A program made the translations under genes and the position numbers. Positions 18,481 to 27,947 of a stretch of DNA of 64,000 bases are shown here, one piece after another; the stretch's first letter is position 1, and each line of letters opens with the position of its first letter. This DNA comes from Pseudomonadota bacterium (GTDB lineage Bacteria; Pseudomonadota; Alphaproteobacteria; Puniceispirillales; Marisalimonadaceae). Below the pieces are notes generated by a model, which was not told the origin of the DNA, made no database searches, and saw only the letters and a list, made by a program, of their open reading frames with translations. The stretch is from contig JAOESH010000006.1 of NCBI GenBank assembly GCA_028382005.1, positions 1-64,000 of the forward strand, written 5' to 3'.

Positions 18481-20556
18481 ATGAAAAATAATTACCATAG
18501 TAAAATAGAAGAGCTCAGTTCTCCAATATTATCATTAAAAATAACTTCTGTAGATGAAGATGGCTTTGCCACTGCAACTATATTGGATAGTAAGTATGAT
18601 TTTAGAAAAGTTGAAATACCATTCAATAATGAAAATATCAAATTTAATATACAAGACCATTTATTAGTCCAATTCAAGATATCTAACAACAAGTTTGAAT
18701 TTATTAAGATTATTAAAAAACTAGATGTTGAGAGAAGATATTTTTTTGCAAAAGTAAATATTAACTCAAAAAAACAGTTTGTACTGCAAGAATTAGAAAG
18801 AGGTCGTAAGAGTAAAGAAACGATAATTCCTATAATATCTGAAGAAACTATTCTTCAAAACGGCGATGTTGTAAAGGCTCAAATAGCATCTGCGCAAACT
18901 TTGAAAAATATAAAAATAAAAAAAATAAGAACAAAAAAGAGAGACAAAAATCGAAATAATGGCCAAACTAATTACGCAGAAATTTTAGAAATAATTGGAT
19001 CTTCATTTGATCCAAAAACATTTTCTTTTTTAGCAATCAAAGAAAATGATTTAAATTACGAATTCAATAAAAATATCATTAATGAAGTTAAAGATTTAGA
19101 TAAAACTAATTATACAGACCGTAAAGATTTAAGATCCACCTCATTTGTAACAATTGACGGAGAAAATGCTAAAGACTTTGATGATGCTGTTTATGCTGAA
19201 AAATTACCTAATAAGAAAGGTTGGAAGATATTAGTTGCCATAGCTGATGTGTCTCATTATGTGAAGCTTAATTCGTATCTAGATCAAGAAGCAAGGGATA
19301 GAGGGAATTCTGTATATTTACCAAATCTTGTCATTCCAATGCTTCCAGAGGAATTGTCAAATAATTTATGCTCATTAAAGCCAAATTTGGATAGATTGTG
19401 TTTAACAGTTGAAATAACTTTAAATGACAGAGGTATTAAACAGTCACATAAGTTTTTTCAATCTACAATAAACTCAAAACAAAGATTAACTTACGAACAA
19501 GTTGAGGATGTGATTAATAATATAAGCTGTGATTTAAATAAAGATATTCTAAATGTAATAAATTGTTTACATGAAGTTTATCAACTTCTTGATAATGAAA
19601 GAACAATCAGAGGTGCATTAAATTTAAATTTACCAGAAAAAGTAATAATATTTAATAAAGATAATTGGCCAATAAACGTAAAGAAAGTTTTTGGTATGAC
19701 TAGTAACAAGATAATTGAAGAATTCATGGTTTTAGCTAATGTCGCTGCGGCTGAAGAAATAAATAAAAGTTCACAAAGCTCGGTTTACCGAGTTCATGAA
19801 CAACCAAGTGAAGAAAAGTATAGAACATTAATTGATATAATAGGACAACCACTAGCTAACATTCTTATTGGCAAAGTACCTCACCCTTCATTGATGAACA
19901 AAATATTAGAACAAACAAAAGAAACAGCTGATTATGAATCAATTAATCAATCAATATTAAGAAGCCAGTCTCAAGCAAGATACGACAATAAAAATTATTC
20001 CCATTTTGGTCTAGCACTCAAAGACTATGTTCACTTTACATCACCTATACGTAGGTATGCTGATTTATTAATTCACAGGCAAATTATAGAAATAATAAAT
20101 AATAAAGGTTTAAATAAGTTAAATAAAAATATTGAAGAAAAAGAAATTCAATTATTATGCGAACATATTTCAAATTCGGAAAGAAAAGCAACAAATGCGG
20201 AGAGAAAAACGATTGATCGGTTAATTACTTTATTATACCAAGACAGAGTTAATGAAACTGTGACTGGTTCAATTATATCAGTTCATAAATTTGGAATTTT
20301 TATATCTATAGATGATGGAGTAGCTGAAGCACTACTTCCTATACGTGAATTACCATATGATTGGTATGATTATGACCAGATAAAGCAAATATTATTAGGT
20401 AAAAACTCAGGTTATTTTTTTAGAAGTGGTATGATGCTTACTGTAAAAATCACAGAAGTTATTCCTTTGACAGGAAGCATAACAGTAAAATTTGTTTCTG
20501 GAGAAACAAAAAGTAAAGTAAAAAAGTTGAAAAAGAGCAGAAAAAAAATCAATTAA
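18481..20556 (+). CDS. rnr: Ribonuclease R
   Basis: Processive 3'-5' exoribonuclease of the RNB (RNase II) family. The 691 residues begin with cold-shock-like domains, followed by the RNB catalytic domain with the acidic motif AKDFDDAVYA (D232, D234 and D235 bind metal), the HFTSPIRRYADLLIHRQI motif, a C-terminal S1 domain near residues 595-680 and a lysine-rich tail. The lysine tail and S1 domain fit RNase R rather than RNase II. It follows topA by 29 bases, as in many alphaproteobacteria. Confidence 0.95.
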   Translation: MKNNYHSKIEELSSPILSLKITSVDEDGFATATILDSKYDFRKVEIPFNNENIKFNIQDHLLVQFKISNNKFEFIKIIKKLDVERRYFFAKVNINSKKQFVLQELERGRKSKETIIPIISEETILQNGDVVKAQIASAQTLKNIKIKKIRTKKRDKNRNNGQTNYAEILEIIGSSFDPKTFSFLAIKENDLNYEFNKNIINEVKDLDKTNYTDRKDLRSTSFVTIDGENAKDFDDAVYAEKLPNKKGWKILVAIADVSHYVKLNSYLDQEARDRGNSVYLPNLVIPMLPEELSNNLCSLKPNLDRLCLTVEITLNDRGIKQSHKFFQSTINSKQRLTYEQVEDVINNISCDLNKDILNVINCLHEVYQLLDNERTIRGALNLNLPEKVIIFNKDNWPINVKKVFGMTSNKIIEEFMVLANVAAAEEINKSSQSSVYRVHEQPSEEKYRTLIDIIGQPLANILIGKVPHPSLMNKILEQTKETADYESINQSILRSQSQARYDNKNYSHFGLALKDYVHFTSPIRRYADLLIHRQIIEIINNKGLNKLNKNIEEKEIQLLCEHISNSERKATNAERKTIDRLITLLYQDRVNETVTGSIISVHKFGIFISIDDGVAEALLPIRELPYDWYDYDQIKQILLGKNSGYFFRSGMMLTVKITEVIPLTGSITVKFVSGETKSKVKKLKKSRKKIN

Positions 20557-20586
20557 AAGTTATCAAAAATCAAAAATATTCATAAC

Positions 20587-20626
20587 TTGACTTTAAACAA
20601 TAATTAAATTAAAAAATATTTAATTA
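20587..20626 (+). promoter_or_regulatory. Probable rpmG promoter and AT-rich leader hairpin
   Basis: TTGACT at 20587-20592 resembles a -35 hexamer, with AT-rich sequence at -10 distance. A perfect 9-base inverted repeat (TAATTAAAT at 20601-20609, ATTTAATTA at 20618-20626) ends just before the AAGGAG ribosome site of rpmG. The repeat is made only of A and T, so the stem would be weak. Confidence 0.3.
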
Positions 20627-20637
20627 AGGAGTTCAAC

Positions 20638-20805
20638 ATGGCTAAACCCGCAACATTACAAATTAAACTTATCAGTTCTGCTGATACTGGATATTTTTAT
20701 GTAACAAAGAAGAACCCTAGAACAAAACCCGAAAAATTAGAATTAATGAAATATGATCCAAGAGCTAGAAAACATGTTTTATTTAAAGAAGCAAAAATAA
20801 AATAA
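20638..20805 (+). CDS. rpmG: 50S ribosomal protein L33
   Basis: A 55-residue ribosomal protein beginning [20 protein letters not shown] and continuing with VTKKNPRTK and [20 protein letters not shown], the L33 consensus. It lacks the paired CxxC zinc motifs of the other L33 form, so it is the zinc-independent type. The start follows AAGGAG (20626-20631). Its location after rnr matches alphaproteobacterial order, and it is convergent with eipB (10-base gap). Confidence 0.97.
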   Translation: MAKPATLQIKLISSADTGYFYVTKKNPRTKPEKLELMKYDPRARKHVLFKEAKIK

Positions 20806-20815
20806 TTAATTACTC

Positions 20816-21610
20816 TTAGTTATTACATATTTTTTTTTCAAGAACTTGAAAATCTTTTAACTTAGCTTTTACTTCAAAATCCCCATAATTAACTTTATAA
20901 GAATAAACAACTCCTACCTCATCTAGTTCTAATGATATCTCGTAATCTGGTTCTGTTTTTTTTTCAATCTTAGAATAAAAAGCGATTTTAATTGGCCAGA
21001 CCATGACCTTAGATAAGTCTTTACCATTATGCACGTTGGCTTGTTTTTTATTACTTATGAAGGTTGAAACTGTTTTAATTTGCTTGCTCTCTTCATTTCC
21101 AAAAAAAACCTCAGAAGTGAAAATACTTTGACCCTTTTTAGCTTTTTCAATGATTTTCTGTAAATGTTCTAAAGGGAATAATATATTTTTATTAAAAGAT
21201 AGTTTTTTTATATCTTGGTTAATTATAGATCCTGAAATGTTTATTTCATTTTTTTCAACAAAACCTTGATAATTATTTTTACCATTTAAATCGCTTTTTT
21301 CAGTTAATTGAAAACTATGTTTAGTAGAATTTTTATTTTCGAAAGTAGTATAGCTTGAATAGCTTTTTGCAGTTTTTTTGTTAGGTAATTCATACATTAA
21401 TGCATAATCTTCTCTCACATTCCACCCATTACAAACTTCTTGAATTTCAAAAAATGTTTGACCTTGTCCACCTTCTAGAAGAGAATTTTTAATGTTTTCG
21501 ACATTAAGAGTATAAGTTGCTTTATGAGATAGGAGCTGCAATGCAAATGAAGGATTAGTTAAGAATATATTCATTACCAGAAAGACACTCATATATCTAT
21601 TTAAAAACAT
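20816..21610 (-). CDS. eipB: Cell-envelope integrity protein EipB (DUF1849)
   Basis: Periplasmic beta-spiral protein of the DUF1849 family, shown in Brucella to be required for envelope integrity. The 264 residues start with a signal peptide (cleavage probably after SFA, about residue 23) and then LLSHKATYTLNV, matching the family's start. The two conserved disulfide cysteines are present as C60 (EVCNGWNVRED) and C262 near the C terminus. MVWPIKIAFYSK and PDYEISLELDEVGVV match the conserved second half. It is found almost only in alphaproteobacteria. It is divergent from rnd. Confidence 0.9.
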   Translation of the reverse strand: MFLNRYMSVFLVMNIFLTNPSFALQLLSHKATYTLNVENIKNSLLEGGQGQTFFEIQEVCNGWNVREDYALMYELPNKKTAKSYSSYTTFENKNSTKHSFQLTEKSDLNGKNNYQGFVEKNEINISGSIINQDIKKLSFNKNILFPLEHLQKIIEKAKKGQSIFTSEVFFGNEESKQIKTVSTFISNKKQANVHNGKDLSKVMVWPIKIAFYSKIEKKTEPDYEISLELDEVGVVYSYKVNYGDFEVKAKLKDFQVLEKKICNN

Positions 21611-21694
21611 TTTTTTTGACCTTATAATTTGTTAAATACATCAAAATTAAATTTATCATTGTTTTAAAAATAATATAATTTAAGTTATCTTGTT

Positions 21695-22846
21695 ATGAAT
21701 ATAATAAATACACCAATCACTGATCAAAATACATTAAATAATTTTTATCAAAAATGCACAAAAGAAAAATTTCTTGCAATAGATACCGAATTTATTAGGG
21801 ATAGCACCTATTATCCGTCTTTATGTCTAATTCAAATTGCAGGTATGGATTTTGCCGGTGCCATTGATCCTCTTACAAAATTAGATATGAGCCCAATTTG
21901 GAAATTACTATTGAATAAAAATATTTTAAAAATTTTCCATGCAGGTAGACAAGATTTAGAAATATTTTTTGAATTAATAGGTGAAATACCTTCACCAATC
22001 TATGACACACAAATAGCTGCAATGTTTTGTGGACATGGCGATCAGATTGGTTATGAAGGTTTAGTAAATAGCTTTTTAGGATTGTCAGTTAATAAAGAAC
22101 ACCAATTTACAAATTGGTTACAAAGACCACTATCAAATGATCAAATTAACTACGCAATATCAGATGTAACACACTTAATTAAAATATTTCCATTAATAAA
22201 CAATGTAATAAAAGATAATAACAGAGAAGAATGGGTTAGGGATGAGCTAGAACATCTTAGTAAAAAAGAGTTGTATCAGGTTAACCCAGATGAAGTTTGG
22301 AAAAAAATTAAATTAAAAAACTCTAATCCAAAAATGTTAAACTTACTTAAAAATCTTGCATCTTGGAGAGAAAGACAGTGTAAAAAAAGAAATCTGCCAA
22401 GAAATAGACTGATAAGGGACGATGTTTTAATAAATATTTCGTTTTCTAAGCCTAAAACAATAAGTGAATTAAAAAAAATAAGAGCTATACCAAGAAATTT
22501 GTCAAATGATGATTTTTATCAAATTCTGGATGTAATTGAGGAATCTCACAAAACAAAACGTGAGGAATGGCCTTTAGTATCAAATTCAACTTCTCCCAAA
22601 ATATCTAAAGGTAGTTTAGAATTGTTAAAACTATTATTAAAATATTGTTCAGAAGAGAGCGGTTTAGCAGAAAAGGTTATTGCTAATACTGAAGATCTAA
22701 AATCTATTTTAGTAGGACAAAAACAAAATATGAAAATATTTACAGGTTGGAGAAACGAAATTTTTGGAAAATTAGCTCTATCATTATTAAATGGAAAATT
22801 AGCATTTAAAATCGATAAAGGTAAAATAAAAAAAATAGATATTTAG
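21695..22846 (+). CDS. rnd: Ribonuclease D
   Basis: 3'-5' exoribonuclease of the DEDD family that trims tRNA and other RNA 3' ends. The 383 residues carry exonuclease motif I (AIDTEFIRD, D30 and E32), motif II (HAGRQDLEIFF), motif III (YAISDVTHLI, with the tyrosine) and an HRDC-type C-terminal region (residues about 205-290). The gene ends overlapping the last four bases of the convergent hdaA. Confidence 0.95.
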   Translation: MNIINTPITDQNTLNNFYQKCTKEKFLAIDTEFIRDSTYYPSLCLIQIAGMDFAGAIDPLTKLDMSPIWKLLLNKNILKIFHAGRQDLEIFFELIGEIPSPIYDTQIAAMFCGHGDQIGYEGLVNSFLGLSVNKEHQFTNWLQRPLSNDQINYAISDVTHLIKIFPLINNVIKDNNREEWVRDELEHLSKKELYQVNPDEVWKKIKLKNSNPKMLNLLKNLASWRERQCKKRNLPRNRLIRDDVLINISFSKPKTISELKKIRAIPRNLSNDDFYQILDVIEESHKTKREEWPLVSNSTSPKISKGSLELLKLLLKYCSEESGLAEKVIANTEDLKSILVGQKQNMKIFTGWRNEIFGKLALSLLNGKLAFKIDKGKIKKIDI

Positions 22847-23568
22847 TTTTTAGATAATGTATCAAAAACATGTTGAATACTTTTGTAACTTACCTTTTTT
22901 TTAGTTTCTAATGAAAAAAGGTCTAATTTATTAATAAAATTAATAACACTTTCAAAGTTTCTCTCTAATCTCTCTAAAATATAAATACATTGATTATCGT
23001 TTAACATTAGTTTTTTTTCATTAGTGTACTTTATCATTAAGGTATATAATAGCATATCATCTGGCAACTTAATCTCACAAGACAGTAAACTTCGTATTCT
23101 TGAATTTAAATCGGCTAAATCCCAATCCATTTCAAAAGCAGAATATCTTGATAAAAAGAGAATTGACCCATCATTATAAGTTACTTGATTTAAAAAATGC
23201 ATTACTAATTCAGAAGAATAATTTATACTTGGTCCGAAATCATCAATAATAAAATTAATTCCTTTTTTAATTAATTCTAAGTCACTAGGTTTTAAAGAAG
23301 ATAAAAAAATAGAATTATTATATTCCTTGAAGATATTACTTAGATGAGTTTTACCGCTACCTTTGGGTCCAAAAATAAGTGCGGCAGGTATTGAGCTAAT
23401 TTTTTTTTTACCTAGCCAAAAATCAGAGTTATCTATCAAACTAATTGCTGATTCATTGCAATTAGAAATGATAAAGTTTTCTCTATTTTTTAGGGTTTTA
23501 AATGTCAAAGGAAGTGCTAATTGTTTATTAAAACCACTTTTATTTATGTTTCTTAATTTAGTCTGCAT
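22843..23568 (-). CDS. hdaA: DnaA-related regulatory inactivator HdaA
   Basis: Short AAA+ protein of the DnaA family without the DNA-binding domain; with the DNA polymerase clamp it stimulates ATP hydrolysis by DnaA and limits re-initiation. The 241 residues show an N-terminal QLALPLT clamp-binding-like motif (about 16-22), Walker A GPKGSGKTHL (about 68-77), Walker B INFIIDDFGP and an arginine-bearing sensor region (DLADLNSRIRS). It follows the perM-like gene by three bases in the usual alphaproteobacterial order. Confidence 0.9.
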   Translation of the reverse strand: MQTKLRNINKSGFNKQLALPLTFKTLKNRENFIISNCNESAISLIDNSDFWLGKKKISSIPAALIFGPKGSGKTHLSNIFKEYNNSIFLSSLKPSDLELIKKGINFIIDDFGPSINYSSELVMHFLNQVTYNDGSILFLSRYSAFEMDWDLADLNSRIRSLLSCEIKLPDDMLLYTLMIKYTNEKKLMLNDNQCIYILERLERNFESVINFINKLDLFSLETKKKVSYKSIQHVFDTLSKN

Positions 23569-23571
23569 GAG

Positions 23572-24609
23572 TTAATTTTCATTAATCATTTTAAAAAAAT
23601 AATGCCTAATTATTACTCCCAAAATTGCTGCTACAGGTAGCGATATAAGAACACCTATAAAGCCTGCAAGATGAGCCCCCGTTAAAAGAGAAAATAAAAT
23701 CCAAATTGGATTTAATCCAATTGCTTCACCCACTAGTTTTGGAGTTAAATAATAGCTTTCAACTACTTGCCCAAAAAGAAAAACTAGTGATAAATAAAAT
23801 AACTCTAATGAAAAACCAAGCTGGAAAAAACCCAATATTAATGTTAGGCCACCTCCTAAGATTGCTCCTACGTAAGGAATAAACGATATTACTCCAGCAA
23901 ACATACCTAAAAGTATTCCAAATTCTATCCCTAAAAAGAAAAGCGACAAAGAATAAAAAACAGATAAAATTAGACATATTAAGCCTTGACCTCGAATAAA
24001 TTTAGAAAGAACAACATCTATTTTTTTAATTAAAATTGTTAAACCTTTAAAATTTGATTTGCTTTCAAAATCATTTAAAAAAATCTTAATGTTTTTAAAC
24101 TCTAAGCTCATATAAAAACTTATGATAAAAACTAAAATAATATTAAAAAAACTACTGAAAAATTGAATACTATTATTAACTAGAATAGTGGTAGAACTAA
24201 TTAAGTTTTTTGAAAAAGGTTTTAAAAATTCGATATAATCAAAACTTTTTATTTTTTCATCAATAAAGTATTGGCTATTAAATTCATTAATCAAAATTTC
24301 TATTTTGCTAACATAAGATGGTAAAATAGATATTAAATTATGAATTTGTTTAATAATAATTGGTGAAATTAATATTAAAATAGATAAAAAGAATAAGATA
24401 AAAATTATAACTGATAATAAACTTGAAATAGTTTCATTTAAATATTCATCAAAGAATTTTTTTATAGGATTAACTAAATAAGCAATTATAAAGGCCAATG
24501 CAAAAGGAATAATGACTTGGAATAAATATAAAGAAACTAAAATCAATATAGATAATATTATATATACATTTAGATTTTTGATATTTTTATTTTTCAATTC
24601 ATTTGACAT
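23572..24609 (-). CDS. AI-2E family transporter (PerM/YdiK-like membrane protein)
   Basis: Polytopic inner-membrane protein of the AI-2E/PerM family, 345 residues with about seven or eight hydrophobic segments, including the conserved FIPYVGAILGG motif near residue 260. Substrates vary in the family (quorum signal, sodium/proton exchange) and are not predictable here. The ATG at 24609 is preferred over a GTG at 24618 because GAGGTG lies 7 bases upstream of the ATG and overlaps the GTG. It lies between the DUF2066 gene and hdaA. Confidence 0.9.
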   Translation of the reverse strand: MSNELKNKNIKNLNVYIILSILILVSLYLFQVIIPFALAFIIAYLVNPIKKFFDEYLNETISSLLSVIIFILFFLSILILISPIIIKQIHNLISILPSYVSKIEILINEFNSQYFIDEKIKSFDYIEFLKPFSKNLISSTTILVNNSIQFFSSFFNIILVFIISFYMSLEFKNIKIFLNDFESKSNFKGLTILIKKIDVVLSKFIRGQGLICLILSVFYSLSLFFLGIEFGILLGMFAGVISFIPYVGAILGGGLTLILGFFQLGFSLELFYLSLVFLFGQVVESYYLTPKLVGEAIGLNPIWILFSLLTGAHLAGFIGVLISLPVAAILGVIIRHYFFKMINEN

Positions 24610-24622
24610 TAAATACACCTCA

Positions 24623-25969
24623 TTATAATTTTGAATCTAGTATGTATTGTTGAGAATTAAAATCTTTAAAAATCAATTTTTTTTCTTTTGTTGCTTGAAA
24701 AAAGGTTTTCTTATTTCCTATAAATGTAACGACTATCCTCCCTTTTAAGTTTGAAATGGAAATAACTTTAACTTTTTTAACAAATGGTAAGCTTTCAAGA
24801 GTATCGAGCACAATTGGCCAAACACTTATATTCTTCTGTTTTAATACAGTATTTATATTATATTTTATTTTACCATCTGATTTTAATATGCCTCTTTTCA
24901 CATATTCAAAACTTTTTAAATTTCTCTTTTTATAAAATATAATTTCATTTTCTATTTTTATGATGCCTTTATCTAAAAAACCACTGGTCGATTTAACTTT
25001 TATAATTTTATCATTAAACAAGAGTGGTGCTTCTAATGATGTTGATTGGAAAGTAGATATTGGAATAATAAGCTCAACTTCATTAATAATATTAGGATCA
25101 ATTAAATTATCTTTCTTCCAATTAATTTCTATTGAATTTATTATTTTTAAAACTTCTTTATTTAATAGAGTGTTATTAATTTGATAAATAGATGAAGTTG
25201 TTTTGAGAGATATTTTATTTCTATAAATTGTATTTTCTAATTTACCAGTTTTATTGTATATTTTAGCGTAGGTGCTTAGAAAAGTTTTTCCATCATTTCT
25301 TAAAATTGGTTCTGCAACAACTAATAATAATGCATCAGATTTTTCTATATTAATTAACTTTCTAATAAGGTCTTTATTATTTTCATTAATTATATTTGAC
25401 CCCATACCCCTAGATAAATTTAGATTACCCTTTGCTAATGACAGTTTTACAAGACCATCTAAAGATTTAAGCTGCTTTTCCCATTTAGAATACCAAGGGT
25501 CTTTTTCATCCCATAAAATAAATCCCCTTGGACCTTTGAAAATTGGAAGTATTGAGATTGGTTTGCGATGAGTTTCTGCATATTGTAACTTATTTTTATG
25601 AAAATAATCTATTATTAATTTTCTATTAAAACATACGTCAAAGTTAGCCAAATATCTTGTATCACTATTTGCTTCACTATTCACTTTCAAGTAATCCACT
25701 AATCTAAGTACTTCCGAATTCTTAAATATATTTTTTTTATTTCTAAGTGTTAGTTTGTTAAGAAGTCTATTCAAACCAATTAACCTAGCTTTTTGTTCGG
25801 CTAACTCCCTTGCTTCAATAAGAGATTCTTTTGTAAAATCAACTTTAATATTTTTTATATAGTAAGATGAATTAATACAATCGTCATTATTAGAAGCAAA
25901 AGAAAATGAAAAAATAAAAATGATGCCTACAATTGTAAAACTTATTATTTTTAAAAATTTAAAAAGCAT
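24623..25969 (-). CDS. DUF2066 domain-containing exported protein
   Basis: A 448-residue protein with a clear N-terminal signal peptide or anchor (about residues 5-25, ending SFSFASNN). Residues 40-75 hold the DUF2066 hallmark (ARELAEQKARLIGLNRLLNKLT), and RGFILWDEKDPWYSKWE lies further on. The function of the family is unknown. Its place between purM and perM/hdaA is conserved in alphaproteobacteria. A periplasmic location is likely. Confidence 0.8.
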   Translation of the reverse strand: MLFKFLKIISFTIVGIIFIFSFSFASNNDDCINSSYYIKNIKVDFTKESLIEARELAEQKARLIGLNRLLNKLTLRNKKNIFKNSEVLRLVDYLKVNSEANSDTRYLANFDVCFNRKLIIDYFHKNKLQYAETHRKPISILPIFKGPRGFILWDEKDPWYSKWEKQLKSLDGLVKLSLAKGNLNLSRGMGSNIINENNKDLIRKLINIEKSDALLLVVAEPILRNDGKTFLSTYAKIYNKTGKLENTIYRNKISLKTTSSIYQINNTLLNKEVLKIINSIEINWKKDNLIDPNIINEVELIIPISTFQSTSLEAPLLFNDKIIKVKSTSGFLDKGIIKIENEIIFYKKRNLKSFEYVKRGILKSDGKIKYNINTVLKQKNISVWPIVLDTLESLPFVKKVKVISISNLKGRIVVTFIGNKKTFFQATKEKKLIFKDFNSQQYILDSKL

Positions 25970-26091
25970 TTTTAACCATACAATTTTTTAATTGATAAGT
26001 AACTATAACATCGATATATCAATTATATAAATTTTCACTGTTTTTTACAGAAAATAATTAAAATTAACTATCCTAGTAAAGATTATCTTAA

Positions 26092-27168
26092 ATGAAAAAA
26101 AACAAACCAAACCATAAATTAAATCCCATAAATTATAGCGACGCTGGAGTAAATATAGATGTTGGTGAAGAACTAGTATCAGAAATTTCTCCTATTGCTA
26201 AAGCAACATCCATAAAAGGAACGATTGGTGATATTGGTGGTTTTGGTGGTTTGTTTGACTTAAAAAAGTCTGGCTTTAAAGATCCAATACTCGTGTCAAG
26301 TACAGATGGCGTCGGTACAAAGCTTCAACTAGCAATCAAAACTAAATCTTATTTTAACATAGGTATTGATCTAGTTGCTATGTGTGCAAACGATGTTTTA
26401 GCTCAAGGTGCGATCCCATTATTTTTCATGGACTACTTTGCTACAGGTAAACTTAAAAAAGATATTGCTGTTGAAGTGATTAAAGGAATAGCTGAAGGCT
26501 GCAAACAATCCGGCTGTGCTTTAATAGGAGGAGAAACAGCTGAAATGCCTGGACATTATCAAAATGATAGCTTTGATTTAGCTGGTTTTTGCGTAGGTGC
26601 TGCTGAAAGAGAAAATGTATTAAATAAAAATTCAGTTAAACATGGTGATAAAGTTATTGCTGTGGCTAGTAGCGGCATTCATTCAAATGGTTATTCTTTA
26701 GTCAGAAAAATAATAGAAACTAGATCTATTGATATTTCAAAAAAAATAGCCTTTGATAATACAAAATCACTTGCCGAATCACTAATGGAACCGACACTTT
26801 TATACACTAAAGCTTTTCTAGCCGCTAATAAAAACTTGAAAGTAAAGTCCTTAAGTCATATCACAGGTGGTGGTTTAATTGAAAACCCACCCAGAGCATT
26901 TAATAAGAACTTAACACTTCAATTTAATATGAGTAATTTTGAGTTGCCCCCGCTCTTTAAATGGCTTCAAAAACAAGCAAATATATCACTTTTTGAATTA
27001 ACTAGAACTTTTAATTGCGGGATTGGTTTATTAATTTTTGTAGATCAAAAAGACGTGGAGATAATGCTTAAAGATATAAATAATATCGGATATCAAAGCT
27101 TTTTAATAGGATCTATGATAGAAAACAAGTTAAATAAAAACGTAATATTTGATGGTTGGGAATTGTAG
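26092..27168 (+). CDS. purM: Phosphoribosylformylglycinamidine cyclo-ligase
   Basis: AIR synthetase, the fifth step of purine synthesis. The 358 residues include NYSDAGVNIDVGEELV at the start, GDIGGFGGLFDL (about 44-55), STDGVGTKLQ, GIDLVAMCANDVLAQGA and GGETAEMPGHY. Full length. In related genomes purN often follows; here a small oxidase-subunit gene follows instead. It is divergent from the DUF2066 gene over 122 bases, which should contain both promoters. Confidence 0.97.
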   Translation: MKKNKPNHKLNPINYSDAGVNIDVGEELVSEISPIAKATSIKGTIGDIGGFGGLFDLKKSGFKDPILVSSTDGVGTKLQLAIKTKSYFNIGIDLVAMCANDVLAQGAIPLFFMDYFATGKLKKDIAVEVIKGIAEGCKQSGCALIGGETAEMPGHYQNDSFDLAGFCVGAAERENVLNKNSVKHGDKVIAVASSGIHSNGYSLVRKIIETRSIDISKKIAFDNTKSLAESLMEPTLLYTKAFLAANKNLKVKSLSHITGGGLIENPPRAFNKNLTLQFNMSNFELPPLFKWLQKQANISLFELTRTFNCGIGLLIFVDQKDVEIMLKDINNIGYQSFLIGSMIENKLNKNVIFDGWEL

Positions 27169-27300
27169 ATCAATTTAAATATATGATTTTTAAACATAGC
27201 GACATATAAATCACTTAATTATTGATTATAAACTATGCTATAACTACTAATATATTATCCAATTTATAATTCACATTTATCTAATATTAGGAGCAATTTA

Positions 27301-27429
27301 ATGGCTAATAAAACTGACAAAGAAACAGAAGAACATAAAGAATTTTATGAAAATTTTTTACAATACACTACATATAGTACTGTAGCAGTAATAGTTATTG
27401 TAGCTTTAATGGCAATTTTTTTAGTTTAA
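27301..27429 (+). CDS. aa3-type cytochrome c oxidase subunit IV (small alphaproteobacterial form)
   Basis: A 42-residue protein with a charged, mostly acidic N-terminal half (MANKTDKETEEHKEFYENFL) and one transmembrane helix (about residues 22-41). This matches the short bacterial aa3-type subunit IV family, in which an H-x-x-x-Y/F-x-x-F segment precedes one helix. AGGAG at 27289-27293 precedes the ATG. It binds at the rim of cytochrome c oxidase and its contribution is unclear. It stands alone with a 132-base leader, and such stand-alone placement is common. Confidence 0.75.
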   Translation: MANKTDKETEEHKEFYENFLQYTTYSTVAVIVIVALMAIFLV

Positions 27430-27440
27430 AAGGTCCTTGT

Positions 27441-27863
27441 TTAGATAGATAATTCAATACCCGCAAAGAAAAAAGAAATTTCTAAATTTGCATTTTCAAG
27501 ACTATCAGAACCATGAACTGAATTTGCCTCTATGCTTTCAGCAAATTCTTTTCTAATTGTTCCTGTATCAGCTTCTACCGGGTTTGTAGCACCCATAACG
27601 TCTCTGTTAAGTTTTACGGCATTTTCACCTCGTAAAACTTGAACTATTACTGGGCCTGAAATCATAAAGTCAACTAAATCATTATAAAATGGTCTTTCTT
27701 TGTGGACTTCATAAAATTTTTCAGCCATCTCCTTTGATAAATGTAATCTTTTTTGTGCAATAATTTTTAATCCTGCTTTTTCAAATTTAGCGTTTATTAA
27801 ACCAGTTAAATTTCTTTTAGTAGCATCTGGTTTAATTATAGATAAAGTATTTTCAGTAGGCAT
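27441..27863 (-). CDS. ndk: Nucleoside diphosphate kinase
   Basis: Balances nucleoside triphosphate pools through a phosphohistidine intermediate. The 140-residue protein starts at the ATG at 27863, preceded by GGAG; an in-frame TTG at 27875 is actually part of that ribosome site. It contains [13 protein letters not shown], the RNVMG-like region [14 protein letters not shown], and the active-site histidine in [12 protein letters not shown]. It is convergent with the oxidase subunit gene and downstream of the aminopeptidase. Confidence 0.97.
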   Translation of the reverse strand: MPTENTLSIIKPDATKRNLTGLINAKFEKAGLKIIAQKRLHLSKEMAEKFYEVHKERPFYNDLVDFMISGPVIVQVLRGENAVKLNRDVMGATNPVEADTGTIRKEFAESIEANSVHGSDSLENANLEISFFFAGIELSI

Positions 27864-27947
27864 ATTATTCTCCAAAGGATTAATGTGTTTGTTTGATATA
27901 TAATTTGTATTTATTAATCAAGGATTATTCAGAGAAAAAAATATTTA

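Noticed and set aside
20557-20588. AAGTTAT/ATAACTT inverted repeat after rnr as a terminator
   Set aside because: Weak AT stem with an 18-base loop and no T-run after it; not convincing.
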